Positions 36,182 through 46,960 of a DNA stretch of 64,000 bases are shown here, piece by piece (the first letter of the stretch is position 1; each line of letters begins with the position of its first letter). Under the pieces are notes generated by a model. It saw nothing but the letters and a program-made list of their open reading frames with translations. It ran no database searches and had not been told where the DNA came from. The stretch is taken from the NCBI GenBank assembly GCA_026120185.1, contig JANUWF010001942.1, forward strand, positions 3,410,001-3,474,000, in the 5' to 3' direction. A program made the position numbers and the translations under genes. Source of the DNA: Voacanga thouarsii (taxonomy: Eukaryota > Streptophyta > Magnoliopsida > Gentianales > Apocynaceae).

Positions 36182-36870
36182 TGTTGCCTTACGAAAAGGG
36201 AGCCAATGGAAGTGTCGATCGACTGCTCTTCCGATGAATATAAACAGTCTGATAGAAAGATGAATGGATGAGCCAGACTTTTTAAAAAACGTGGGTTCCT
36301 TGAACTTACTATAGAAAGGGCCCAGCAAGTAGAAATATTGCACGGGAAAGCAAAACGGAACTGAATACGATGTATTTTGATTAAACTGATGAATGAATAC
36401 AGAAATTGATAATCAAAGCAACATCAAACGGAAACTTTGTAATCAAAGGAGTAAGAAAAACCTTAAACAAAGCTATAAACAAAGCTGTAAATGAAAGCAG
36501 TGAAGAAGGTTGTAAAAAATGCGGAAAAAAGGAATTGAAAACTAGAAAAATTTGGTAATTTGATCTGAGATGAGTGTTGGTGTCTTCAATCTGGGATTCC
36601 TGCTTACTTTATACTTGTTGTGACACAGTTGTAGACTTTCGAATGTGCAGAAGATTCCGTTTCGCGACCTGTCCTTAGCAGTTGGGAATGGTAACGTCTT
36701 ACCAATCGTGCCAAAGTGTATGGGTGATGGCTCATCAGCTCTTGATTCCGATGTTGATCGGGTACAACCACTGAGGACTTTTCCTGATGTCATCATCCGT
36801 TTGATAGAATTCGTATAAGCTTTGGCTGGAAGTTACCATTGCAACGAATCGGCTAAAAATGACGTTAACA
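36182..36870 (-). repeat. 5' LTR of Tat element 1, 689 bp
   Basis: Plus-strand ends are TGTTGCCTTACG and TGACGTTAACA, related to but distinct from the LTRs of element 2 (TGTTGTTGT...GATGTCAACA). It contains the shared CCTTGAACTTACTATAGAAAGGG block and AAGCTGTAAA repeats. Its partner LTR is missing. Element 2 begins 3 bp beyond its outer edge. Confidence 0.7.
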
Positions 36871-36873
36871 CTT

Positions 36874-37568
36874 TGTTGTTGTCAAAATAAGGAGCCGATG
36901 TAGACGGGGATCGGCTTATTTTTCGATAAATACAAATGATCCGATATGGTGAAATAGAAAATGATATCAGATCTCTTTTTGAATCAGGAACCAGGTTCCT
37001 TGAACTTATTATAGAAAGGGTTCAAGAAAGTCAGCTGAAAATGCTCAACGGAAGGACTTTTCTGGGGCAAAAGACTGATACTTGTATTAACTTGTTAAAG
37101 AAAAAGGTCTAACATTTGAAAGAAGAACAACAAGCTGTAAGGAAAAATTAGAAATAAAGTTGTAAAGGAAAACTATAAGAAAGCGGTAAGAAAGCTGTAA
37201 GAAATTAAAATCCTAGACTAAAAAGCTGTAAATGATGACAAAGTAGAAGAAATTGAAATTGAATGTTGTTGGTTGATGGTTGATGATTTTTTGGTTTTGG
37301 GCGATGCTCCTATTTTATACTTGCTGCAATCAAACTACTAACAGATCGTGAAGTTTCTTCCGGCCGAAGAGTGCTCCCAAACGGTCGTGCAGGATTCTTG
37401 CGCTGAAAGATCAGGGGTTTGTTTTTCTTCTTATCAGTTTTGTGGTGCCGATGTTGACCATGATTGTCGGCTGCTTGAAATGTTGACTTTATCGGCTCGT
37501 CCAAACTTATCGAATCGGCATCGGCTCAAAGTAACCGTTATGTCGGCTCAGCAAAGTTGATGTCAACA
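36874..37568 (-). repeat. 3' LTR of Tat-like element 2, 695 bp
   Basis: Plus-strand ends are TGTTGTTGTCAAAA and TTGATGTCAACA. It matches the split LTR 41577-41973 plus 51363-51652 at clearly over 90% by eye. Confidence 0.9.
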
Positions 37569-37570
37569 CA

Positions 37571-37586
37571 TACCCCCCCGAGTCCC
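37571..37586 (-). promoter_or_regulatory. Polypurine tract of element 2
   Basis: The minus strand reads GGGACTCGGGGGGGTA immediately before the 3' LTR, where plus-strand DNA synthesis would be primed. Confidence 0.75.
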
Positions 37587-37727
37587 ATTGTTTCAGCGGG
37601 CGTGAGTCAGCAAAACGATGCGAATCGTACAACCATTAATAACAGCCGTTCTTTTTCTGACAAAATCGAAACGTCCTAAACGGTGCGGAGTATTTGTGAC
37701 GCCTCGGCCTTAGAACTCGCGAACGGG

Positions 37728-37752
37728 CCAATTTCAAATTTCCTTATAAATA
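37728..37752 (+). promoter_or_regulatory. TATA-box promoter for the antisense PMD gene
   Basis: TATAAATA at 37745-37752, preceded by CCAAT at 37728-37732. C/T-rich transcript-leader-like DNA (37775-37840) lies upstream of the ATG at 37901. Direction is opposite to gag. Spacing from TATA box to the candidate start of transcription (about 30 bp) is normal for a plant class II promoter. Confidence 0.55.
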
Positions 37753-37900
37753 GCAGTGGTCCCCAATCGAAACTTCTCACTTCCTACGACTTCTATTTTC
37801 TTCATAATTCTACTGCTTGAGTGATTCATCGATCCTTTATCTTTTTGCAATAACTTCTTGTGAATTGTAAATTCCCTTTTGGTAAAAAGACAACATTGCA

Positions 37901-39194
37901 ATGGTAACCCCTACCGATAAGAACATTCTGTCCCCGGTCCAAGCCGATGCTAACTTGTTTGCCTTGGGCCCACATCTCTTGCCTGCAGAAGTTACCGCTG
38001 AACACCTGCGGTTTGTTCTCCCTACCGATTTTACTTTCCCTCTAAAATAGGATAATTTTACAACCACCAATCTTCCCTCCTCTTTTCATCATTAGAGAAT
38101 GGTAGGACCACTGCTACGCCCGATTTGGGACCATCTGGGCACAATGGGGAATTTCGAACGCCATCATGATGACCGACTTCGAGATGGTATTTGACCATAA
38201 TCTGTTTGCCGCCGTTCTACCCTTTTGGTCCTCGGCAATAAATGGCTTCATTTTTCCGCACGGGATGTTTTCCCCTACCATTCTTGACATCTGCACCATT
38301 CTCGGCTTCCGATGTGATGGCAATGAGATTTTGAGGCTCAATGATGAAGAAAGCTTACTAGCCGTTAAGGCTCGTCTGGACAAGGCCTCTTCTTCATATG
38401 GCAATTTCATCAACGCTCAAAGAGGAGTGGAGGATACTCCTTCAAACCAAGAACAAGCAGCCTTCCTATGGCTTTGGTTATGTAAGTATATTATCTGTTC
38501 CCATTCTGTCGGTGTTAGCAACGAGTACCGATATTATGTATCGGCTCTCTTACGGAACAAAAAGCGTTGTGACCTGGCTTTGCTGGTCCTCGCTTTGGTC
38601 TATCGCACCATTAATCAGCTGATGACTGCCCTTGCCACTGGGGAAGATCTGACCAACCTTGGGGGCTCGCTCTGGATTGCCCAACTTTAGCTATACTAGT
38701 ATCTGTCCAACTTTGGTGTTACTCAAATCACAGGAGCCTAGGCGGACCCTTCCGATTGAGCGACCGGCTATCGGTTGCTTCGGGTCCCCATAAACACTGC
38801 TTCTGTCGAAACCATCGTCTCGTACCTTTACCAATGTCGAGACTTCTCTATTGCTATTTTCTTTCGGTATGCTACTCACCAAGAAGGCCTCCTCTAGTTG
38901 AAAGGCTTGTCGAAAAGCCCCGAAGCAACACAAGAAACTCTATGGGCCCGAATTCTGTGTCCTCAAGAAATTCTTCTGGGGGCCAAGCCTGGAGCTTGGA
39001 GTGCTAAGACCTCTTGTGAGAGGTACAACCCCCACTGCTTCTCCCACCAACTTGGGCTGATACAAGACATCCCTGCAGATCTGGGGCACGTTTCTTCTTT
39101 CTCCGTGAAACCGGTGCTATCGGCTGAAGACGTACAAACCTTAGCCGAAAGCACCCAGGCCATCTTGAGGTCTTTTGAATTTAAATCCTTCTAG
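37901..39194 (+). pseudogene. Plant mobile domain (PMD, 'aminotransferase-like') gene, antisense in retrotransposon
   Basis: Starts at ATG 37901 (MVTPTDKNIL) and is broken by a stop at 38048 and a frame change before 38130. The longest open part (38166-38690, 174 codons) has the PMD core: IWAQWGISNAI just upstream, then FWSSAINGFIFPHG, SPTILDICTILGF, AFLWLWLCKYI and LALVYRTI. After stops near 38690-38760 it resumes with RYNPHCFSHQLGLIQDIP (about 39025-39080), the usual PMD C-terminal block with FGLIQ-like text, ending at TAG 39192-39194. PMD proteins occur as host genes and as extra ORFs in Tat-type elements, often antisense. The function in the element is not settled. Confidence 0.8.
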
Positions 39195-39541
39195 GCGGTA
39201 TTGGAGACTTCTTCGAACTTCAATTTATGGTTAACACCTTGGGCTGTCGGAATGTGAAAGAGCATCCCCTCTGGGGGAATTTTAACGTCAACCAACTCCA
39301 CTGCAGCTCTTTCTTCTGCATGAAAATCCTCTTCCATGGATTCTCGACGAGAGGTGGCTCGGAAACTTGATGGTAAGATGCTGACCATGTTTTGGCCATG
39401 ATCAGGGGCTAATTTTTCTTCAACCCAGGTATCAAATAGCCGCATTTGTTGTGCCCGCTTCCTCTGTTCTCGTCTTTTTTGAGACTTTGACGATCGGGAA
39501 CAGAGGCCAGGCAGAAATGTCCCCTTTTGGGGTACCTGCAC
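39195..39541 (-). pseudogene. Gag-pol junction with protease start, truncated
   Basis: Contains KSQKRREQRKRAQQMRLFD and, further on, VDVKIPPEGMLFHIP (about 39295-39240). This corresponds to the start of the protease region of element 1 (EFKVTSEGMFFP). It stops abruptly at 39195 against the antisense PMD gene, before the active-site aspartate. Confidence 0.75.
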
Positions 39542-39549
39542 TGTTAATT

Positions 39550-41544
39550 TTTCTTTTTTGCCATGAAAATGTGCTGCAAAAGAGGGAGGAGATAAACGGG
39601 TAAAAACCGATGATTTACTAATCCAATCTCTGGAATTCTTTTCCTATCCCCCAGGCTTGTTATTTCCTGCATGTTCTTCTTGCTTCCCAATCATTGTTTG
39701 CAGCATGTGTGCATCAGCTAACGGGAATGGATATGTGTCTACCCAAGTCTCTTCCTTTTTATCTGCAAACTTCAATCTTCCATCCTGGATGGTCTTCTGA
39801 ATGATATTTTTGAAAACAATACAACTGTTAGTACTATGCGAGAAAGCATTATGCCATTTACAATACCGTTTTTCTTTCAACTCTTCCTGGCTTGGAATCC
39901 TGTATCCATAAGCCAGACGAATCTGCTTATTTGCCACCAGTTGGTCAAAGATTTATTCAGCTTTTGAGATGTCAAATGAATAGGTAGGCCCTGATGCGGC
40001 AATTTCCTCCTTTCCCTTGTCGAGTTTTAACTGAGGACAAGTATATGACGCGCCCTTTACCAGTTCTGCTGCTATTACCTCTATAGCTTGCTCCTCGTCC
40101 TCCTCGTTAGTATCATCTATAACGGATATCATTGTCTGGCCATGAGAGAACTTAACGGAACGCCTCTTCTCTTTCTCCTTGATCATCTCTTCTATTCTGA
40201 CAGCATGAGACAATAGCCGGGATAAATCCGAGAAGTCATGGAGTATGAGCCGTTCTTTGAGCTGCGAATGCATCTGGCTAATAGCAATTCTCACACACTT
40301 TGTTTCAGGCAATTGGGTTGTACACTTGGACTTAGCTTACCGGAAACGTTCAATAAAATTCGCAACATCTTATGATCCCTTTTGTTTTATTCCCAAAAGA
40401 TCAGCGATGGAAACTTCCGGTACCGGCGTAATGAAACGTTAGTGAAACATTCTTTCCATGTCAGCCCATGAGTATACAAAATTAGGAACTAAATTGGCAT
40501 ACCATGTGAATGCTGCTTTGTCAAAGATAATGAAAACAGTTGTAATTTATGCCATTCATTGTTTCCTAACTCATCGCATTGAGCTGTGAATCTTTCGATG
40601 TGCTCTATAGTGGACTTATTATCTTCACCAGAAAATATTGAGAACTCCGGCAGTTTGTAGCCTCGAGGGAGTACTGCCATGGAATCCACCCACTCAGGGT
40701 AAGGTTTTTGGTATACGAGCCGATCTCGTGACTGCCGACGGAATGTTTCCGTTATCATATCAACTGGCTAGTACGACTGTTGAAATTGAGGTGAAGGAAT
40801 TTGCATGACAGGTCGGGGACCTTGTCCCGTAGAAGGCTCACTACTTCCGATCCCCTGCCCTGGGTTAGCCATTGTGATTGTCGGATATAAAGGAGGGTAA
40901 GAAATAGAGTAATTTGGCTGTCCCCTAAAATGTGGCATGTTTCACCTAACAAAGGTTAGAGCTGTTTCATAAGTTGTTGGGAATCCTGTCGTTGGGATCG
41001 GACTTTTGCCTAGAAACATTTCTGCTAGCAACATGTTTTGAGCCACCATTCTTGGAACGTGATGCCCCCCGGTAGTAGGGAAGGACATTTCTCTCTGCAG
41101 GAGGTGTGTTGAACTATAAGAAGGTGCACCATCAGCCGATGGCATGGGGTATGCAGTTGCCATGTTTGTCCCTTGAACGGGGTAACCCGATGGCGGAGTG
41201 AAGGTTTGCATATTTTGCCTCTGCGCAAATTGTTGAAGCTCATTTTGAAGCAGAGGTCGAAAAATAGTAGCAAATTGTAGGATAAGACCCTGTAAAAGTT
41301 CGCCAGTACATTGTTCCATAGTATGTCGAAAATGAGGTGGACGTCGACTGAGACACTGGTGGCTGGGGCGAGGACTGACACCCTTGCTCCACAGAAGTAC
41401 CCTGAGTGCAACTGGTAGTAGTAACTGAAGGATCAAAAACTCCCCGAAGAACATGGACTGGGGGTCGTTCAGACGAATCCAGTACCGGTGGCTACTGTGA
41501 ATTGTTTGCCATCGATCATCCTGATCGCAATAGCATGCGAACAC
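39550..41544 (-). pseudogene. Tat-like gag of element 2
   Basis: Pieces in order from 41544: N-terminal part (LQNELQQFAQRQNMQ, about 41270-41220), Retrotrans_gag-like core (YPEWVDSM, PRGYKLPEFSIFSGEDN, HIERFTAQCDELG, 40700-40560), LKERLILHDFSDLSRLL...RIEEMIKEK (40270-40180), VKGASYTCPQLK, and a zinc-knuckle-like YCKWHNAFSHSTNSC (about 39870-39820). Product would be the particle-forming gag. Stops and frame changes between pieces make this copy inactive, but it is better preserved than element 1. Confidence 0.8.
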
Positions 41545-41558
41545 TGAACTCTGGTCCT

Positions 41559-41572
41559 ACTGGGCGTGCCAA
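41559..41572 (-). promoter_or_regulatory. Primer-binding site of element 2
   Basis: Minus strand TTGGCACGCCCAGT, 4 bp inside the 5' LTR edge. Identical in its first 11 bases to that of element 1. Confidence 0.7.
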
Positions 41573-41576
41573 TCTG

Positions 41577-41973
41577 TGTTGTTGTTAAAATAAGGAGCCG
41601 ATGCAGACGGGGATCAGCTTCTTTTTCGATAAACACAAACGATCCGATTTGGTGAAACAGAAAATGATATCAGATCTTTTTTTAATCAGGGACCGAGTTC
41701 CTTAAACTTACTATAGAAAGGGTTCAAGAAAGTCAGCTGAAAATGCTCAACAGAAGGACTTTTCTGGGGCAAAAGACTGATACTTGCATTAACTTGCTAA
41801 AGAAAAAGGTCTGACACTTGAAAGAAGAACAACAAGCTGTAAGGAAAAATTAGAAATAAAGCTGTAAAGGAAAACTATAATAAAGCTGTAAGAAATTGAA
41901 ATCCTAGACTAAAAAGCTATAAATGATGACAAAGTAGAAGAAATTGAAATTGAATGTTGTTGGTTGATGGCTC
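41577..41973 (-). repeat. 5' LTR of element 2, first part
   Basis: Begins TGTTGTTGTTAAAATAAGG. Continuity with 51363-51652 is shown by comparison with the intact LTR 36874-37568, which lacks the copia insertion. Confidence 0.9.
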
Positions 41974-43997
41974 TGTTGGGAATATGCCATTTTAGACTAG
42001 TTTTTTGATGAAAATATCGAATGTGTTAATAAAAGAATTTATTTGTCGGAAATCGTTTGTGAAATAATTTTCTTTATTTGTGTACACTTTCGTTTGGAAC
42101 AGACCCATTGTGTTTGAATAAGTGATCCATGTGAATTGAGGTCTTTCACAGTAAGATATGGATCATGGGTTATTTAAACATATAAATAGTTGTTCTTAAC
42201 CGATTGATGAGAATGGGAATCTCATCATGTTTAGGTTATATGTTATGAATTCTAAATGGGAAATGGCTTAACTTTAGTCAGTGAGTAGTCTATTCACTTC
42301 ATGACATAAGCGTATTTCTAATACGTAGAATAGGACCTGTAGTAGTGGTTTCTAAAAAGTACTATATGGTAGAAACCTAGTCTACTGCTACTGCCATTAC
42401 AGCGTGGACTAGTACTCTATGACTTGAGTATGAGTTGGTGGTCTAGCGAAACTGGAAGCATATGCTTTGATATACTATAGTTGAGGTTCTATCGGAGGGC
42501 CAATATACTTGTATGTTGAGTATGTGTGACTAGTTAGTTAAGACAGACTTGTATAAGATAGTTTCTACACTATATCGCCCCTTGTGGTTGTCCGGATGAT
42601 CTAAATATCTAGGGCCCTGGGAAACGTAACTTGGATGTTTGCTTTACGGTCGCTCCCTTGGAAAGCAGAAACACTCCAGAAAGTCGTGGATCATTGGACT
42701 AGAGGCCTAAGGATGGTAGATGTCTTTAGAGAGATGTTAGTACACTTCTTCCTCTCTAAATGTACGACGATGTATAGAGGGGTATTTTAGTTATTTTCAC
42801 TTGTAGGTCGAAGACTCTGCTAATGCAGCATTGTCCTTGGGGTCAATATTTTCTTATGGTGATATTAGGAAATATTTAAAATGCAAAATACATCTATTTA
42901 TATAGTATGGATATTTTGGTCATTTTAATTGCCAAGGCGATGTATCTTTTTGGTCCTCAGAATAGCCCGTAAGTCCTAATTAATTTTTGGGTTGAGAAAA
43001 TGATCTCAGTTGAGAGAGTTTTATTTTATTCGGGAAGTTTAATTTATTATTGGACTAGAATAAAATAATTGGAGAGAAATTTATTATCTGGTTTAATTGG
43101 TTAATTAATTATTCAGGATCTGGGTCCAGTTTGAATAATTAGAAAAATTAACCGGGACTTAAACTAGAGGAAAATAATTATTACTTAATTATTTATTGGG
43201 TTATTTATTTAATTAAATCCCAAGAAATAAATAATTAATGTTTAATTATTTTTTGGTTCATTTGGGTCAATTAATTATTTATTGGGTTATTTATTTAATC
43301 CCAAGAAAAATAATTAATGTTTATTATTTTGGAGTTTTCGGGTCCAAGGAAAATAATAAATATTATTTTGGCACAATAGCTTGGACCATAGGATTTTTTC
43401 GGACACAGTTTAGAAGAGTTTAGGATGAAACCAAAATTTGTTTTGTTTATAATATTCGAGTATAAAATCCTGGGAATATTATTTTGATCAAAATAATTAT
43501 TTTTATTTTCATGACTCTTGGCTTTCTGTGTGGAAAAATAAAAGAAAAGAAAAAGAAAATGAAAGGTCTCTCTCTCGTAACTGTTTCTCTCCTGGCTTTT
43601 GGCCTTCTCCACTGGCTTTTGTTTTTAACAGAAGAAAGCCAACATAGAGAATAGCTAATGAGCTGGAAAAACGGCTGATCATTTTTCCCTTCAACCCTTC
43701 GGTGCTCACCAAACAGAAATTAGGTGTGGTCATATTCCGTGAACCAGAAAGCCAAGCATGCATTGGAGTATTCATCTCCACCGGAGGAAGAATTCAAGGA
43801 AGTTCCACTGGTGTTCACTGGACGTTGAAGGAAGAAGCTGTTTTTGAGCTTCAATTGATTCAACCATGTTCTTTTTGTTTTTAAAGCTCCAACATGTATG
43901 TTTTTAGCCCACCATAATGCTACCATACTCTGTTAATGTTCATGTTTTCTCCATTTTCATTCACTGAAATGCATGCTATGTGAATGTCAATCCTTCA
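41974..43997 (+). repeat. 5' LTR of copia element, 2024 bp
   Basis: Starts TGTTGGGAATATGCC and ends TCAATCCTTCA, 2 bp before the primer-binding site. Contains promoter and leader sequences, but no TATA box can be assigned firmly. Confidence 0.92.
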
Positions 43998-43999
43998 AG

Positions 44000-44011
44000 T
44001 GGTATCAGAGC
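44000..44011 (+). promoter_or_regulatory. Copia primer-binding site, initiator Met-tRNA type
   Basis: TGGTATCAGAGC, the standard plant copia site complementary to the 3' end of initiator methionine tRNA. Confidence 0.92.
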
Positions 44012-45764
44012 ATGAATTTGATTGACTTAGGGAGCATGTTAGTTAATAAAAATGGAGAAGAACATTGTTTGGAGCTTAAATATGTGATCCTTCACTATTT
44101 TGGTATGGGATTGTGATGTCTGTAAGCTTCACAGAGGCACCATGATCATTCTGTAAAAATTTAGTTTTGGAGTTTTGATCGTGTAAACCCAATTTAAATG
44201 GGTATAGGCGGTTGTTGTTTTAGTTTGGATGAGATTTTGTGATGAAAAATGTCCAAAGAAGCCATAGGAAGTGAAACAGCAGAGAAATCGTAGAAACAGA
44301 ACCCAGGAAATCTTGCGAAGAAGAAGGTATTGTTCATAAGCCGCCGCGCCCCGAAGCCGAGCCGAACTGTGCATGTGTGAATAGCCACGTCTGTTGAGTT
44401 GTTAAGCTGCGCAATTACTGTAGCAAATTGAGCTGAAGATTTCGCAATTGAAATTTGCAATTGCGCGCGGGTTGTGCGCGGGTCGGGTCGGCCGAAACGG
44501 TAAAACACGCGGGCGGTAGCAGCGGGTGTGGGCGCAGGTCAATGGGCATGATCCATGGGCTGCAGCGATGGTGATCCAGTGCGGGCGGTGCACCTGAGCC
44601 GCGGTGAACCGTAGTGCATGCGGGTGCAGATCCGGTGCATCCGGTGCACGTGGACCGGCAGTCATTTTTTTTTAATTTTTAATTTGGGTCCCATACCAGG
44701 CGAAGTTAATATTTTTTCAATATTTTATATTCTTGGAATATATTTGCATGAAAAATATTAGTAAAGAACTTTAGGATTAAACAAGATCATTAATTAATTA
44801 ATGTGTTTAATTCTATTATTTGGGCACTTAGGTATAAAAATAGAAAAGCATGAAAACGTTTACAGTTTTCTGGCATGCTATTTATTTTGTGTACCTATGT
44901 GCGCGGTTTCTCAAAGACCAAAGTCTTTGGGAATATTTATGCAAGGAAAATATTTTTCTTTAAAAATTAAATTGTTATCTTAACTTAAACAAAAATTAAT
45001 CCTTGGATATTTTCTCAAAGGATTTAATCATTGACATAGAAAATATGTTGGATTTAGATATTTTTGTAAGTTAAAATAGAAAGCAATTTTATTTTATTTT
45101 GCACAAGAAAAAATTATTTTGTTAAATAAAATTGAGACCAAAGTCTCGGAAAAGTTTTAATTGGAAATATTTTTGAAATCGTTAAGTTTTAACTTAAATA
45201 AAATTAGTCCATGGATAAATTCTCTCAAAGGATATAATCCTTGGCATTGAGATTTTAATGGACTTGGATATTTTATTTTTAAGTTAAGGAGAACTTAATG
45301 GAAATTTCAAAATGATATTTTTCCAGAAAACTTTATTTTAAAAGACTAAGTGGGAGAGGGGTTCCAACGGCCCCACGGCTTCCATCACGGTCCTCATTAA
45401 AGATCGTAGGTCCCCTCACGTCACCCTGGGAGTGAACCCGTATAGGATGGGGATACCACAAGGATCTAGATCTAATGGAAGGATGTAATTAATGACCGGG
45501 ACACGTACTATAATCGGCCAGCCCACGTTAGAGGTTATAGTGCGAGGAATGTCCATAGGAAATGAGAGGAAACGGCTATCCCACGATGGAGTTATTCTCT
45601 AGATCATTACATAGAAGGGAAATTAATTTGTGGTGGTTATTACACTTAGTTTAGGGAACTATTAATCTTCTAAAGAAGCTATGTCAGTTTTCCTAAGAGC
45701 CAAATTAATTTCTGTACACAAATTTATTTTCACAAACTAAATCCTTTCTTTTATTTTTTCAGAA
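44012..45764 (+). other. Copia leader, 1.75 kb, with GC-rich island
   Basis: Untranslated leader between primer-binding site and gag. 44335-44665 is strikingly GC-rich (GCGCGCGGGTTGTGCGCGGG-like words) in an otherwise AT-rich element. 44700-45340 holds repeated AAGTTTTAACTTAAATAAAA/GGATATTTTCTCAAAGGAT words. No motif-bearing coding frame seen. Confidence 0.6.
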
Positions 45765-46553
45765 ATGGTGGGAGGTTCTTTTAGTCTTTTGGCCGTTATT
45801 CTCCACGAGAATAAGTTAACGGGACCAAACTATGTGGACTGGAAGAGGAACCTTGACATAATACTCACAACCGTGGAGTATAAGTATGTCTTTTTTCGAG
45901 ACCTACCCTGTAATCGGGATGGTTCCACCAACAAAGAGCGAGAGGCTGAGAAGGCATGGAAGAAGGCTAATGAAATGGTACGTTGCTATATACTAGCCTC
46001 CATGTCTGATGCGCTCCAGTCTAAATACGAGCACATAGCTTTTGCGTATAAAATTAGTCATTCACTGGCCACTATGTTCGCAATTAAGAGCCAGCCTACA
46101 AGGCAGGAGGTTCTTCGAACTATAATAAATACTAAGATGGCTGAGGGAGCATCAGTTAGGGAGCATATGCTCAATTTGATTGCTGCTTCCGAGGAGGCGG
46201 ATATCTTAGGGGCTATCATTGACCACGGGAGCCAAGTGGACATGGTTCTCAAATCTCTACTGGATTCCTTTACTCAGTTCAAACTAAATTACAATATGAG
46301 TTTGACTGAGTTGATGAAGGAATTTCAGATGGCAGAGAAGGTCATAAAGCCACATTCAATGGCCATGATTCCTAAGGCTTCTTCCTCAAGAACTGGATCT
46401 AAGCCCAGAAAGTTCAAAAGGAAGAAGGGAAACACAGTAGCCCAGCCCATGACCCAGCCCAAAGATAAAGCAAAGGGCAAGTGCTTCATATATGGGAAGA
46501 AGGGACACTGAAAAAAGGAGTGTCCAGATCTTCAATCCAAGAAAAACCCTACA
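45765..46553 (+). pseudogene. Copia gag
   Basis: ATG at 45765; open for 248 codons. NKLTGPNYVDWKRNLDIIL and ILASMSDALQSKYE are typical copia gag, which forms the particle shell. The zinc knuckle at 46482-46525 reads CFIYGKKGH, then stop, then KKEC. The second cysteine is tyrosine (TAT 46491-46493) and the tryptophan is a stop (TGA 46509-46511), so gag is separated from pol and RNA binding is probably lost. Confidence 0.88.
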
Positions 46554-46960
46554 TGTAATGTTCTCTATCTACAGTCTATATCAATGGTTGGATCAACATC
46601 CATTTGGATTGTTAATTCAGGAGCTACTGATCAGATCTGTAACTCCTTCTAGGGATTTAGAAAGATAAGAAGACTTAAGAAGGGTGAACATGGATTACGT
46701 GTGGAAATGGAGCACAAGTCTGGGCCCTTGCAGTGGGAGAGCTGGATCTTATTTTTGATTGTAATAAGGAAGTGGTTTTAGTAGAGATTTTATATGTACC
46801 TGATTTTCGTCAGAATTTGATTTTAGTTGCAAAACTTATAAATCAAGGATATTCTGAATATTTTCATTATGGTATTTCTATCAGTAGAAATGGAGAAATA
46901 TTATGTACTGGGCACATGTATGGAAATCTATTCTATTTAAACCCTATTAATCATTAATCA
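46554..46960 (+). pseudogene. Copia protease region
   Basis: WIVNSGATDQICNS (46605-46646) is the protease loop, normally with D-S/T-G. The catalytic aspartate is asparagine here (AAT 46614-46616). 46733-46957 continues with IDCNKEVVLVEILYVPDF-like sequence and LVAKLINQGY, the segment between protease and integrase. Confidence 0.8.

Larger units (their letters stand above)
29478..36870 (-). mobile_element. Tat-lineage Ty3/gypsy element 1, 3' truncated
   Basis: Minus-strand order: 5' LTR (36870-36182), primer-binding site, gag (36160-32470, split by a solo LTR), protease, RT, RNase H, a second RNase H-like domain and the first part of integrase, where it stops at 29478. Two RNase H domains in tandem are the mark of the Tat/Ogre lineage. 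Numerous stops and frameshifts. The 3' LTR and most of integrase are missing from the window. Confidence 0.85.

Noticed and set aside
43559..43654. Short hydrophobic peptide starting MKGLSLVTVSLLAF in the copia LTR, present also at 50922
   Set aside because: It looks like a signal peptide, but it is in both LTRs and stops after about 31 or 39 codons. Duplication follows from the LTR, not from selection.
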